Assembly (NCBI GenBank): GCA_013396635.1
Contig: WBMW01005106.1
Span: 372,001 to 436,000, forward strand
DNA length: 64,000 bases
DNA from: Penelope pileata
Lineage: Eukaryota; Chordata; Aves; Galliformes; Cracidae
Direction: 5' to 3'
The notes under the pieces were generated by a model. That model did not search any database and was not told where the DNA came from. It saw only the letters and a program-made list of their open reading frames with translations. The stretch's first letter is position 1. Each line of letters begins with the position of its first letter. Positions 50,801 to 62,979 of the stretch are shown here, one piece after another. A program made the position numbers and the translations under genes.

Positions 50801-52155
50801 TACATAGGTGATATCCAGAAAGATTCATACTTACACTTTTGTTGTTCCATTCAGTAAAAGTTGAGCTGCTCAGGACTGTCTGGTCTTAGAACATGCATTA
50901 CTTTCTGTAAGTTTGGCCCATGTGTAAATGAATGTAATAAGGTAACATCTCCCTTTCTGTTATCTTTTCACCATTAATATTTGACTCTGTAAAACCTTTC
51001 TCATTATGGCTTATCACTGCATGCACAAAAGCAAAGATGGAGATAAAAAGGAGAGTAGATTTCTCTTAGCTCAGCATGTGAAAAATAAGTTTTGCACTTA
51101 ATCAACAAGACTGAAAAATCTCACTCTTTTCAACGCAGTTGTCACCTCCTAAAACAAAACACTTGTCTTTCCCCTTATTGGCTAGAAGTGTGAAAAATTA
51201 TTTCCCATTATGGCATTCAAATGCATCACAGGGTCATACACCTAAATTACTGAGTGAAAGAAAGAGGCCTCTAACAATCCATGACAGAGACTACAGAGAT
51301 TATTCTGAATGAGATTCCTCACAAAGAAAAGATAATCATATTCAGAAGATAGCTAGAAGTCTAATCTTTTAAGAAAGATTTTAGGATATCCGACCACCGG
51401 TACGAATTGATTGAAAGAGTACCCTCAGAGGCTCACCCCTAGCTCCATAGTCTTTCTAGGAATGAGGCTAGCATGATGGAGGGGAAACACATGAGGCTAC
51501 CCCTCCTCAGTACTGCAGGGAAACAAAGGATGCAAAAGTTCACTGGTCAAGGCAAACAGAGAAAGATTGCTTATCAGGTATTCTCATGGGCAGAACAGAC
51601 CCAACCTAGGTAGTCCTAATGCTTTCTTTTAACAGTAGGAGGAACTACAACTGGTACAGAAAAAACTGTGAGAAAAAGCTAGGCAATAAGACTGGTGAGA
51701 ACGTTGGTAAGATAGGCAGAAAAAGTACTGATAGGATTTGTCAAAGCCAGGGCACTGTTTGCATTTGGAAACAGTAATTCACATCAAGTAGGTTTAGCAG
51801 AGTTGTAGAACAGTATTGATGACCGGAACAGAGCTGTTGAAGAGTAATTCCTGTTGCCAAAATACACCAGTATGATAAGCATAGTGGGATAGAGTAATAT
51901 GGAGAAGAGGCAGTAAAAAAGAAAAAAAAAAAAAAACAAGAAATAGCACTAAATAAAGAAAGTGAGAAAAAAAATTCTGAAGCCAGAATTTCTTGAAGGA
52001 CAAATTGCCAGAAAGGTCCTATTGAGATTCTTTGGGATCTGATTCAGGCAAGCCCACCATTTGACTGTGGCAAAAAGTCTTCTTGATAGTACTAGAAATA
52101 AAAATCATGCTGAGAGATTGCTGTACTATTGGAAACTAATTTTCCAGAGATGTTG
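44846..52155. other. Long unique AT-rich stretch, no gene supported
   Basis: More than 7 kb without a recognised transposable element. Simple tracts occur near 45007-45020 (A), 46331-46342 (A), 46800-46812 (T), 50269-50282 (T) and 51919-51940 (A). A small imperfect TG/CA hairpin lies at 48493-48512. The longest open frames (98 codons at 44882-45178, 90 codons at 50497-50769, both minus strand) are unrecognised. Confidence 0.45.
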
Positions 52156-53320
52156 AAATTCAGGACAAGAAGGTTTCCAAGAGTTCTCATCATGGATTTA
52201 TAGAGGAAGCCTTGCTTGACTAGCCTGATAGATTTCTACAATGAGATGACTAGCTCCATATACATGGGGAGATCAGTGGATATTGAGTTTAATAAGATGA
52301 TTAAGATGTTTAAGAGGCCAGGCCCAAAAGATCATTGTGATGGAGTTAAATCTAGGTGGCAGCTGGTCAGAAGGGTTGTTTCCTGGGACTCACCATTGGG
52401 ATCACTTTTGTTTAGCATCTTTATTGATGATATCGATGAGAGAATTGAGTGCACCCTCAGTAAGTTTGCAGGCAACACCAAGTTGGATCTGCTTGAGAGT
52501 AGGAAGACCTTGCAGAAGGATCTGGATAAGCTGGATTGGTGGGCTGAGTCTATCTGCATCACCTGCAACAAGGCTAAATGCCAGGCTGGGTCACAACAGC
52601 ACCACGCAGCGGCATGGGCCTTGGGGAGATTGGCTGAGAAGTTGCCAGCAGAAAAGGATCCGGGCATGCTGGACAACAGCCAGCTAAGCATGAGCCAGCA
52701 GTGTGCCCAAGTGGCCAAGAAGGCCAATGGCATCCTAGCCCACATCAGAAATCGAGTGGCCAGCAGGACCAAGGAAGTGATGGTCCTTCTGTACACAGCA
52801 CTGCTGAGACCACACCTTGAATACTGTGTTCGGGTGTAGGCCCTTCACCACAAGAAGGATATGGTGTAGCTTGAGCATGTGCCAAGAAGAGTAAGAAAGC
52901 TAATGAATGGACCAGAAAACATCAGTTATGAGAAGTGGCTGAAGGAACTGGGGCTGTTTAGTTTCAAGAAAGGGAGACTTGAGGGGACATTTCACTCTTT
53001 AACTCCTTGAAAGAGGTTTGAAGAAAGGAAGGCATCAGTCTCCTTTTTCAGATGACAAGTGAAAGGACTAAGCAATGGCCTGAAGTTGTGCCAGAGAAGG
53101 TTTAGATCAGATATCAGGAAGAATTTCTTCATGGAAAGAGTGGTTAGGCATTGGAACAGACTGCCCAGGGCAGTGGTAGAGTCCTCATCCCTGGAGGTAT
53201 TTAAGAGATGTGTGGATGTGGCACTTAGGAACATGGTTTAGGGGCAGACTTGTAGTGCTATGTGGATAATTGGACTTGATGATCTAGATCTTTTCCAACC
53301 TAAATGAGTCTATGATTATG
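52156..53320 (+). mobile_element. CR1 LINE copy with damaged reverse transcriptase
   Basis: This is the longest CR1 segment in the window, in the sense direction. It starts in the finger region ('tcatcatggatttatagagg', then LIDFYNEMT). It continues through the reverse-transcriptase core and thumb ('RPHLEYCV'), the LFSFKKGRLEG-like tail and 'RVVRHWNRLPRAVVESSSLE', to the 3' UTR. It ends with 'gagtctatgattatg' at 53306-53320. The motif A region is missing, and several frameshifts separate the tail from the core. A second CR1 follows about ten bases later in the same orientation. Confidence 0.96.
52216..52839 (+). pseudogene. CR1 ORF2 reverse transcriptase remnant, catalytic box mutated
   Basis: A 207-codon open frame. 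Residues 1-25 match the finger region (LIDFYNEMT, then GRSVDI). The segment that should follow with motif A (YLDFSKAFD-like) is absent, so a stretch of tens of codons has been deleted in frame. Motif B survives as SPLGSLLFSIFIDDID. The motif C box, FADDTKL in the intact-looking copy at 63.7 kb, here reads FAGNTKL, so both catalytic aspartates are gone. The thumb retains QCAQVAKKANGILAHI and LLRPHLEYCVRV before a stop. The protein would be inactive; the long frame survives by chance. Confidence 0.93.
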
Positions 53321-53330
53321 TCTGACATAA

Positions 53331-53680
53331 GGGAGAGGCTGGGAGAGTAGCCTGGAGAAGACAGGTCTCAGTGAGGGTATAATCCATCTGTAAAAACATT
53401 TTATGAGAGGTTGTAAAGAAAGTGGAGCCAGAACCCAATGAAAGGACAAAAGGCAATGACTGCAAACTTAGATACAGGAAATCCCTCTGCAACACAACAA
53501 AAACAATTTTTACTGTGAGAATGGTCAAGTATTGGAAAAAGCTGTCCAGAGAGATCATGGAGCCTCCATCTGTTGAGCCTCCCTTCAAAATCTACCAAGA
53601 CACAGCCCTACTTTGAGGTCTCTGGGACCATGAACTTCTAGAAGTTTCTTCCAGCCCCTGTCATTCTGTAATTCTGTGAC
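53331..53680 (+). mobile_element. Second CR1 3' fragment, head to tail with the first
   Basis: It starts in the ORF2 tail ('gggagaggctgggagagtag', then 'cctggagaagac'). It runs through a diverged 'RMVKYWKKLSREIMEPPSVE' segment and closes with 'tgtcattctgtaattctgtg' and 'ac' at 53680. It is a different subtype from the preceding copy, judged by its 3' UTR wording, and so is a separate insertion. No functional frame remains. Confidence 0.92.
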
Positions 53681-55467
53681 AATTCCTTATTTTACTGCTA
53701 TAAAAATGATAATAAAAAATCTTGCTGCATTTTCATTTCCTGTCAAGTAAATTGACCTCTTTCTCCATCTGAAATGTAAATAAAAAGTTGGATATTACGG
53801 ACTATGGGATTTTTATTTAAAACATTTGATTTATTTTCTTTTTTCCTCCCACACTGATTTATAATCTATTTGGAAAACATTTTTATTGACATTTTATGAA
53901 TGTGATTTCATTCCATATCATTCTACCATGACCCCATGGCATGTTAGCCAGAACAAAACCTCTAAACAAAATTTAGAGTTCTGTGCCTTTGTATATTACC
54001 TCTCATTTTTACCATTCATTTCAGCTGTAAAATATGTGGCCTTCTGCCAGCATTATTGTGCCAGCTTCCCATATGAATGTTAAGCAGGCAACAATGATGC
54101 ACTATAATTACAGTGCTTGAAATGATTGGAAATAAATTGGCTCTCCAATTATAGATGCATGAGAGAAGCTCCAGTATATCACAGTCAGTCCATTAATTTC
54201 TAAAGTAGTTCAGGCGATCTCACTATTTTAGTGACATTCGTTATTCACTGCTGCAATGAATCACAGCAAACAGTGGGGCCTTGAAATTAACAAGTTGAAG
54301 GACATTTGAAAACAAAAGAACTTAAACCATTTCATGTTACTTTCTGCCCCGAAGAGAAAATAACCTGCAAAAACAATATCAAATCCTATTTGCTGCATTT
54401 TGAGAAAGAAAATGCTAATGTATATTTCAGTCTCACCCAATATCTTCAGTCGATTTATACAATACTCCAACTGAGCAGGGAAATAATGTTATGGAAATCT
54501 GCACAGTAAGCACATCCACGTTTCTAAAGTGTGCTACAAATATTTTAATGGGAAAGCCAGGACTGTAAATGTAAATACTGCATGTTACATTTTCTTATCT
54601 CAGCAAGCTCTTTCTCTAAGGATAACACATTATTAACTTGGTATTGGTAAACCTGTCCAGGTGAGATGAGAATTGGGGCCTGTGACAAACACCCATACTG
54701 AACTCAGCGTGTGTAGTACAGAAATTTAACTTCCCTAATGTTTTCTGTGCATGTATTCATCCCAGTTGTCACTATTGGTCGTCTGCAGCCCTAGAAAAAT
54801 GTTTTGTTTTCCCCTGAATCTGTGCTGTGAAAGATGACTGCCTCAGCTAGTCATTAGCCCTGTTCTTCTGTGGCTGCATCTACACTAACCTCTAGGCATG
54901 GAATTTGAAGACCAGCATCTGAACATCACAAACACTCACACATCTAAACCTTTTAATGGTAATGTTAAACTAGAGTATTTCTAAAAAAATTTTTAAAACT
55001 TCAAAGAATTACTAAAAGTCTAAAGGTAGTCATTACTGCCAAGCCATCAGGGCCTGAAATTACATTTTAAATGTTAGTAATTCCCCAGTGCTCTTTCAAG
55101 GATTTGCAATTATGTCACTCCAGATTAATAAGCAAGCAACGAAAAAAAAAAAAATACAGCCAAGTATTCTGGATGAGATTCTTGACAGAACAAAAAAAAA
55201 ATGAGCAATAACATTCATTCTTATGTACTTACTCCTTTTTGCAACATTGTGAAGTATGTAAATGTCATAATAATAATACATCGTTAGTATCTGGAATTAA
55301 TAAATGAATTTTGAAAATATTATTCTCAGTTGCTCGGTTCCATTTTCCATGCCAAGAGGAAGGTAACTATGATGGCTGCTCAAGGAAGCTCATTGAGGAA
55401 ACTCAGATCCTGAAAAATCCAGACACTTGAGAAAAAGACTTTTGGGCATCTACCCTTCATAGATTAT
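53681..55467. other. Unique AT-rich sequence, no gene supported
   Basis: Only short unrecognised open frames are present (69 codons or fewer). A-rich tracts lie near 55141-55154 and 55191-55201. No transposable element was recognised. Confidence 0.45.
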
Positions 55468-55815
55468 TTTAGTGGCCATCCTCTGGAATCACTCTTTCCA
55501 CATCTTTTTCATGCTGGGGGACCCAGAGCCAAACACAATGCTCGGGTGAGGTCTCACGAGAGCGGAGCAGAGGGGCACAATCACCTCCCTCGCCCTGCTG
55601 ACCACTCTTCTTTTGATGCAGCCCAGGATACAGTTGGCTTTCTGGGCTGCAAGTGCACGTTGCCAACTCTTGTCCTGACTTTTCTCTTTGCCAGGCCCAT
55701 ATTCCTCGAGATCATGAAAGGAACTAGGGCATGATCATTACAGCCCCTTGTCTTAACCTCTTTAATGATCTCATCTGCAATGGTTAGCACCAGGTTCAGT
55801 AACGCTTCTCATCTG
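55468..55815 (-). mobile_element. CR1 LINE fragment with a large internal deletion
   Basis: Two distant parts of CR1 ORF2 abut in the same orientation. 55468-55670 is the antisense of the thumb region; the minus strand reads 'ALAAQKANCILGCIKRRVVS' then 'RAREVIVPLCSALVRPHP'. 55680-55815 is the antisense of the linker between endonuclease and reverse transcriptase; the minus strand reads 'TIADEIIKEVKTRGCNDHAL' then 'VPFMISRNMGLAKRKVRT'. The whole finger and palm region is missing between them, with the junction near 55665-55680. The 3' UTR is also absent. Both segments are fairly well preserved. Confidence 0.82.
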
Positions 55816-56055
55816 TCTGAGCTATTACCTAGATTAAGAAGTTAAGAAAAGATATAGCTTGATTTCAAAACACCTATTGCTTTTCTAAATTGAAAGATAG
55901 TGAAAAAATCACCATTTTTAGTCACTTTCTCCCTCTGATATAAAATGTAACATGAAGTCTCTTTAGAAAATAGCTTCTCACAAAAGGTCTGTTTTAACAT
56001 TTCAGCACTGAACTAAATTTCACCATCTTCCTGTTCTCTCTCTGTGGTAGGCCAC

Positions 56056-56093
56056 AAAAAAATAAAATAAAATAAAACAAAATAAAATAAAAT
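56056..56093. repeat. (AAAAT)n pentanucleotide repeat
   Basis: About seven units of AAAAT with one AAAAC variant. Confidence 0.9.
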
Positions 56094-58241
56094 CTACCTC
56101 CTGATGTCTAGCTACGTGCATTGGTTAAGGTTTGAAAAGAAACAATCTCCAAACATGCTCTTTAAGAAGAAGGAGACAAAAAAATCCACTGGTAGGTAAA
56201 ATGAATCATCAACTCCCTAACCCCTTAAACACTACAAATCAAACACACACATTAAAGTGTTACTTAGTAAATTATTTGGTATGTGTATTCAGGGATGGTG
56301 CAATGTGTCCTCAGATCAAATAGATTTGATTTAGAAGCAGCAAGAGACAAGTTAATGATGAATTAAGGAGTCAGGTACACGGTATTTTTCAGAGACCAGA
56401 GCACTGACATGGGAAATACTAAAAAGTAATGCTGTGATCTGTAATTGGGTGAATTTTTGATCATCATCTTGATCTGAATACTTCAATCTGAATTCACCAG
56501 CAGTGTTCTCATAATACTTTTTTTCTTACCAAATTCAAATTTACTTATTTGTATTTTTAGAGCCAGAAGAAATGTTTAATATTTTCTCTATCGCTATTAG
56601 TGTTAAAATGCAAGTCTTTTTCTGATTTATTTTAAAATAATGTATATTTCATTCTCAGAAATACAGTTTGCAAAACTCAAGTGCAGATCAAGTACAAAGT
56701 CAATTACGCCATTTTTAGAAAAATACATTAATATATTTTTAAATATATATCCTTTTTTGGATACACATTGGACCTATGAGTACTGGTCACTCCGTGTAGT
56801 ACAAGCAAGACATGTTTATAAACTACATGAGAATTTGAAAGTAAAATAAAAAGGAAAAATGCAATCCAAATTAATAAAAATATATAGTAGCAAGAATAAG
56901 TAATGTCTATGAAAAAGTTTTATGGAAACAGAAAGTTTTCAAGTAAATTTGCATGATATCTTTGATGAAATTCTAAATGTGGCTAGCGAATATAACTGCA
57001 TTGATCAAACTATATTGGATGTTTACCCCAGACATAACAAATTTGCACAGTAGCGTGAAAAAAAAACATACCTATACTGATTCCAAATTGTCTGGCAGTC
57101 CCAAAGGGCAGCTTTCAGCAAAGAATCACTCTGATGGTGTTCTGCAGGAATCAGGATAATATCTTTTTTTAAAACAATTTCACAATGTTTTAAAAAAAAA
57201 ACTATAAAATCACTGCTTATAATACTAAGTGTCTTAAATCACAGTGAAACAGGATGTGCAAGTAAGGACCGCTTCAGGGCATTTTAATGCAGCTGCATAC
57301 TAAGATACACATCAGAAAATAAGGAATGTCATACTGATCGGAATGGAACACTTTAAACTGAAAAGTTCTTCTTCTGGAAGACTAGGGTGGATCAAGTGAG
57401 AAATGAAGACAGCAATGTCTTTGAGAATCTGCTTACAGGTTTGAGCTCTTCAAAATCTGTACTTTAGCGCTTTAGGAAGCTTGAATTGAGCACTGTAGCT
57501 AAGTTCTCATAGAAGTCAACACAAAGGCCACTGTCAAATTTGTTGAGAATTAGATCAAGTCAAAGAAAGTACTTCACATTTATTGAAGTGCTCTACAAAT
57601 ATTAACTAATTAGACCTCTATCATTAAAAACTTCTTTGAGAGAAAAAAAATGGAAACATCTTCTTAACAGTCATTGCTTGCCCCAACCTTTCACACTAAA
57701 CTTAAATCTCATGAGTGAAATGAAAAAGCTTTTTAATTTGAACATTTCATTCTCTATCCCATGAATGCGTTTGGAGGAGGTCACTGTCAAATTGCTGACT
57801 TTTTAGATGTACAATTTAAGCTTAATTAAAGGTTTGATGGAACTCTCTCAGTAAAATGAATTCATTCAAATAGGAGATGATTTAAGATCATTCACTAAGG
57901 ACTTTTTCTTCTTCCATACAGAATATAAATGTTTTACTTAATCTTACAATAAAAATTAAACTTCATAAAAGAGGTGCTGGGCTTGTTTCAGACATAGGTA
58001 TTCATGTAAATGTACAAGTAATACATTCTTTTCCCCTTGGGGGTACTATGAACTACGTTTCTAGCAAATTTCTAGCAAACTTTAACAAACTAATGCTGTT
58101 TTAAAATACTTATCAATCTCCTTGCTATCTGTTGATTTTGATGCTGTGCTACTTTCCTTGTTAGTAGTCTAGAACTTTTATGGTTCTTTTTAAAAGCAGT
58201 ATCCCAGACAAGAGAAGAGCAATTACCAAACCACAGTTCAT

Positions 58242-58265
58242 CCCTGCCCTGCCCTGCCCTGCCCT
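58242..58265. repeat. (CCCTG)n pentanucleotide repeat
   Basis: Nearly five units of CCCTG, a GC-rich microsatellite in otherwise AT-rich DNA. Confidence 0.9.
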
Positions 58266-58517
58266 CTCCTGAATATCTAGAAGATCTTAACTTATATCAG
58301 GATAACATTGAATGCTGCCAAACACTGCTAACCTTCCTGTTTGCTTACTTCCTTGCAAAACCAACTTGCAGACTCCTATTTATTCAGCTCTCATGACCAA
58401 ATTGCCTGATATAGAATATTTTTTCTTTGCCAGACAGCTTATTTTGACTTCTAAGAAGTATTCTGTGCTGATTTGGAGAACTTATTCTTGATTTTGTATT
58501 AAGTGTGGACTCATATT

Positions 58518-59063
58518 CACAGAATCACAGAATTGCAGGGGTTGGAAGGGACCTCTAGAGATCATCAATCCAACTCCTCTGCCAAAGCAGCTCCCTATAG
58601 CAGGTCAGCACGTCATGCAGGTAGGCATCCAGATGGGTCTTGAATATCTCCAGAGAAGGAGGCTCCACCACCTCCCTGGGCAGCCTGTTCCAGTGCTCTG
58701 TCACCCTCACCATGAAGAAGTTCTAACACATATTTGTGCAGAATTTCCTATGTTCCAGTTTGTGGCCCTTATCCTATTCTCACATACCACTGAAAAGAGT
58801 CTGGCCTTGTCCCTTTGCCTCCCACACTTTAGATGTTTATAAACATTGATCAGATCTTCTCAGTCTTCTCTTCTCAAGGCTGAACAGACCCAGATTTCCT
58901 CATAATAGAGATCCTCCATGCCCTTTATCATCTTTGTGGCCCTGCGCTGGACTCGTTCCAGGAGGTCCCTGTATTTTTTGTACTGGGAAGCTCACAACTG
59001 GATGCAGTACTCCAGCTGAGGCCTGACCAGGGCAGAGTAGAGGGGGAGGATCTCCTCCCTCGA
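58518..59063 (-). mobile_element. CR1 LINE, 5'-truncated copy
   Basis: The plus strand opens with 'cacagaatcacagaattgca' and 'ggggttggaagggacctcta', the antisense of the CR1 3' end. It runs through 'gggcagcctgttccagtgct' (ORF2 C-terminus) to 'gaggcctgaccagggcagag', then 'tagagggggaggatctcctc' in the thumb region. It stops near 59063. It is close in subtype to the copy at 6329-7133 and comparatively little diverged, but carries small deletions and stops. Confidence 0.96.
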
Positions 59064-59742
59064 TATGTATTCAAGCATGCAAACAATATATTTTATCACA
59101 GCACATGACAAGCCTATGCTTCCTGGATAACTTATATTGCCATTGACGGCTAATCAGTGGGGCCAGAGGTTTTTTGGGATACTTTCAGGACGAGGAGATA
59201 AGAAGTCCTTGATGTCTGGGAGAACATCCCATGATGTGTTGAAGGATGCTGAGGACATGAGCAGATTTATTTTTCGAGGTGGACATGGAAATTAAAAAAT
59301 GTTGAACTCCTTAGTGCTTACTGGTTTGTAGGAGGTAACCTGGTGTTCTTCAGCTGATGGCTGTCAAGCCTGTAGTATTCAACCACTAATGGACAGAAGC
59401 AAGGTGCAGACAGCAAGAGGAGTATAATTTATGCACGTTTTGCATGGACATGACATTTTCTGCAGGTCATGTATTTAAATTGGCCATATCTATAATCTTA
59501 CTTGTAAGCATCTGATTTGCACTTAGCGATTTTTCACTACTGAGAGTACAGACTTCACAGGCTATTCCAGTCTCCTAACAGCAAACTCATAATGTTTGTG
59601 CAACACTGAATATACAAGAAAATACTTGAGTTCTCCATATGAACAATGTGGAAGGGAATCTCCTTTTCAGAACTTATTTACAGCTCTTTCCTTTTATTTC
59701 TGGATGTTTGTTATCCCGAGCTTATTATCCTTGCACATATTG
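59064..59742. other. Spacer between two CR1 copies, nothing recognised
   Basis: AT-rich sequence with no repeat or coding potential that I can support. Confidence 0.4.
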
Positions 59743-59954
59743 CATAGAGTCATAGAATGGCTTAGGCTGGAGGGGACATTAAAAGCATCTAGTTCCCACC
59801 CCCCTGCCACGGGCAGTGTTGCCACCCACCAGATCAGGCTGCCCAGGAACCCATGCAACCTGGTCTTGAGCACCTCTGGGGATGGGGCATCCATTGCTCT
59901 CTGGGCAGCCTGTGTCAGGGCCTCAGCACTCTCTAAGTAAAGAATTTCTTTCAA
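59743..59954 (-). mobile_element. CR1 LINE 3' fragment, different subtype
   Basis: The plus strand begins 'catagagtcatagaatggct' and 'taggctggaggggacatt', the antisense 3' end of a CR1 subtype distinct from 58518. It continues with 'ggctgcccaggaacccatgc' and 'ctctgggcagcctgtg'. It breaks off near 59954 in the ORF2 C-terminus. Minus-strand translation contains 'RAMDAPSPEVLKTRLHGFLG', the CR1 tail motif. Confidence 0.93.
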
Positions 59955-62900
59955 ACATGTTCATGGTCCTGGCGAAGTCTTGTGTAATGCAGCTTTGAAG
60001 TGTGGAATTGCTTCCATGAAGAGCTCTATTAAAATGATCTTCCCCTACTTCTTGGGAAAATAAAGGCATGGCCTACTGCTATTATAACTACGGACTATGC
60101 AGGAAGAAACCTGTGCTGAGTATTATTACACTGGAATAAATGAGATATTCCATATTCTTCTGATCTGGACACAATTTTTTTTTCATTCAGGAAACATCTG
60201 GAATTGATGACTGTATTTTGTAGATCTGGTTGGTCTCAAAAAAGGCAAATTCTGTTTCCAGGTTTGTATGCTCACACTTAATGAGAGAAATGAACACACT
60301 GAATGAGAGAATAAAATCAATGGTTTATTTGTTTTCAGCAAATTAAGTGAGAAGGAGAAAAAAATGCTAAGGAACATGCTAGCCAAATATTTTTCCACAG
60401 ATTGTACAGAATATTTTACTCTTCATTTAAACTGAATTACCTCTATTTTCCTTCTTTTCTTCCCTGTCAGAAGTTACGACCTGATTCAGAGCCCTTCTGA
60501 GGATTTTCAAGGATACCAAGATCAGTACTTCAGCGTTTGTCTATCTTATATGAAAGCTACCATCGCTCTCCAAGAGATTGGATTAGTAATTAGGCTATCA
60601 TCTCCCATTCTAGTAAATCTCTGTGGTTTTTAGCCAGTACTAGCAAAGTACTCTAAAAAATCTGCTTGCATTCTACCTCACCACTACACAACTACTGAAT
60701 ACAGGACCTCTTTTGTAATTTTGCAAATACTAAAGCTTTACTGTTTTTGAATGCAGCTCTCATCTTTCAAGTACACAGCTGAATCTAAGCTGAACACTAA
60801 ACATTTTGAAGCTACAAGAACACCAGAGTGTCTAAAACACTGAAGGACTTTTTTAGATGAAGTTTATTTATTCACTGTTACTGAGTGTGCAGCTATCATT
60901 AGCACTGCATAGTGAGGAAGATACAGAGGCATGGGACAATGATACTTTGGTTCATGGGAAATCAGTGGCAGATGATTTATAGTCCCTGATTCTAAATACT
61001 ATCCCATACTACTTCTGGCATGGGCATTTCAAATGTTTATCTGTGACCACTTATTTGTTCCTTTCGAAAGTTTATGAAGTCCTTGATCTGGAGGTCAGTA
61101 AACAAATATGATAGCTGTGAGTTCAAATGCAGTGTAATGGAAAGTTAATTTTCACTGCCCTGTCTCTAGATTAATCAGCTGAGGACAAAGATGAATTAAA
61201 CAATGTATAAACGGACTGATATAGCAATGCAGAAGCTATATTTATCTGTCTCCTAAACCATCAACCCCAGCAGCTTTATTTGAATTCTTTTTCCATAGTT
61301 GAAACAACACATGCAATGAAGTGAGTTCCTGAACGTCAGATATATAGTCGCTACATAATATCCATCAACATAGAAAATACCAACATCTACAGTACAGCTT
61401 CTGATGCTGGTTTTGCCTAAGAAAAAGGGGAAAAAAAAATGGGGGGGAGAGAATTAAACAGATTTGCGGTACCTTATTTACTAGAGTTTTCCAAATGCCA
61501 TCATGAACCAGAACTGATTTAATCTGATATGCCTTCCAACCTCTACAAAACTCAGTCAAGTGGAAAATAGCCTCTTTGGCTGAGGGATCATGCATAGGCT
61601 GAGGACCTAGTGTGCTCTGTAACTGCTAAAGCTATCAAGCTGCTCCAGTGTAAGCCATTCAGCAGCTTCATGAACACCTAGTAAAGCCAGAAAACCGAAG
61701 AAACCAGCAATGTGGGGGAGGTAGCAATTATGAGTTTTCTGAGTTTCAAAGTTTTTGAGTTTTCACTGATCCTATAAGCTTAATATTAGTTGGAAATCTC
61801 TAACAATTTCATAAGCCATGTCAGTTACAGAGATAGTCAGAATAATAAGTGAGGTGAAACTTCTGGCTTTCGATTAAAACAATCAAAACGTAGAAATTCC
61901 CTTGAGAGATTCTACAAATTCTGTATTTCCTCCTCATAAAATGGGAAGTTGTTCCTCATGAGAAACCGACAATCAGAGTGCAGATAGGAGATGAAGTTTG
62001 AACCTGAGAAAGAGATGGAAACATGAGGGGTTTCAATAATAATTTTCATTACACATGCACTGATACCAAAGGTAGGCAAGAACTGAGGTTATAAATATGA
62101 GATGTTTTGAAACATTTTTTTCTGAAGAGAATGCCACATTATTCATTCAAAAGAAATTCTACTGGAAATCTTTTCATCCAACTTTAGCTAAGAATATACA
62201 TAATCATCTTGTTCACTGCTGCAGCAGACTGTGACTCCTCCTCAAATCAAATCCCTCTACTTCACTGAAGTCCGATACAGTGCAATGTCAGGTCAGGTCA
62301 AAGTAATCAAAGAAAGCATGGTGGCATAGAGGGAATAAAACTACTGTGGTCATTGTGGATAAATGACTTTTATTAGAAATATCCCCACCCTTTTGAATAG
62401 GGCAGCCTTGCATATTTCTGTAGTTCCTCCTGCAAGACACAGGTGCACAGAATATCAAAGGGTCTGCTAAGCCCCACATCTCATGTGGGAGTCATGAAGA
62501 GGAGAGAAGCAGAGGTGTCTAAGTTGTTTTTTTTTTGTGGGGAGAGATCTGAGAGACTGCTGAGGCTGAACAACAATATGTTATCCCCTATTGAGGCAGG
62601 AGAACAGCCAGTGACATAACAACCACCACAGGAGACCCAGTGGAGAAGAAAAGACACAGCAAAGAGGCCCAAAGACAATCACTTTAAGATCAACCAGAAG
62701 TCCACCGTGCGCTGACTTCTGGTCATTAGCAGATGCATAAGGTTAAGCATAAGAACAATGTATCTGCCTCCACATCTCTACCTTATGGCTTTACATTAGT
62801 CAGAGTGGGGTTTTCTTCTGGCTGTTTTGTGGAACATCATTGCAAGGGGAATTAACAAGTCTTTGCTGTTACATTAATTCTGCTCCCACGGAAGTACATT

Positions 62901-62979
62901 TGAGGCAGATCTTTAAGAAAGCTTTCCTTTGTGCAAAAAAATCTCTCCATCTGGAAAAGTGACTGGCATGTCTGAACCA
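59955..62979. other. Unique AT-rich sequence, no gene supported
   Basis: Open frames are under 82 codons and unrecognised. A perfect 10-bp-arm inverted repeat lies at 62693-62723, and the sequence around it (62560-62830) is less AT-rich. No transposable element was recognised. Confidence 0.45.
62693..62723. repeat. Perfect inverted repeat, 10-bp arms, 11-bp loop
   Basis: ACCAGAAGTC (62693-62702) and its exact reverse complement GACTTCTGGT (62714-62723) enclose CACCGTGCGCT. There is no T run after it that would suggest a polymerase III or intrinsic terminator, and no gene next to it. Confidence 0.85.

Larger units (their letters stand above)
55816..58517. other. Unique AT-rich sequence with small simple repeats
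   Basis: It contains an AAAAT array (56056-56093) and a CCCTG array (58242-58265), listed separately. Open frames are under 70 codons and unrecognised. Confidence 0.45.

Noticed and set aside
52332..52796. 154-codon minus-strand frame
   Set aside because: It is the antisense shadow of the CR1 reverse transcriptase on the plus strand.
62290..62300. Overlapping AGGTCA half-sites as a nuclear receptor element
   Set aside because: The overlap gives no standard spacing, and no gene or promoter is nearby.
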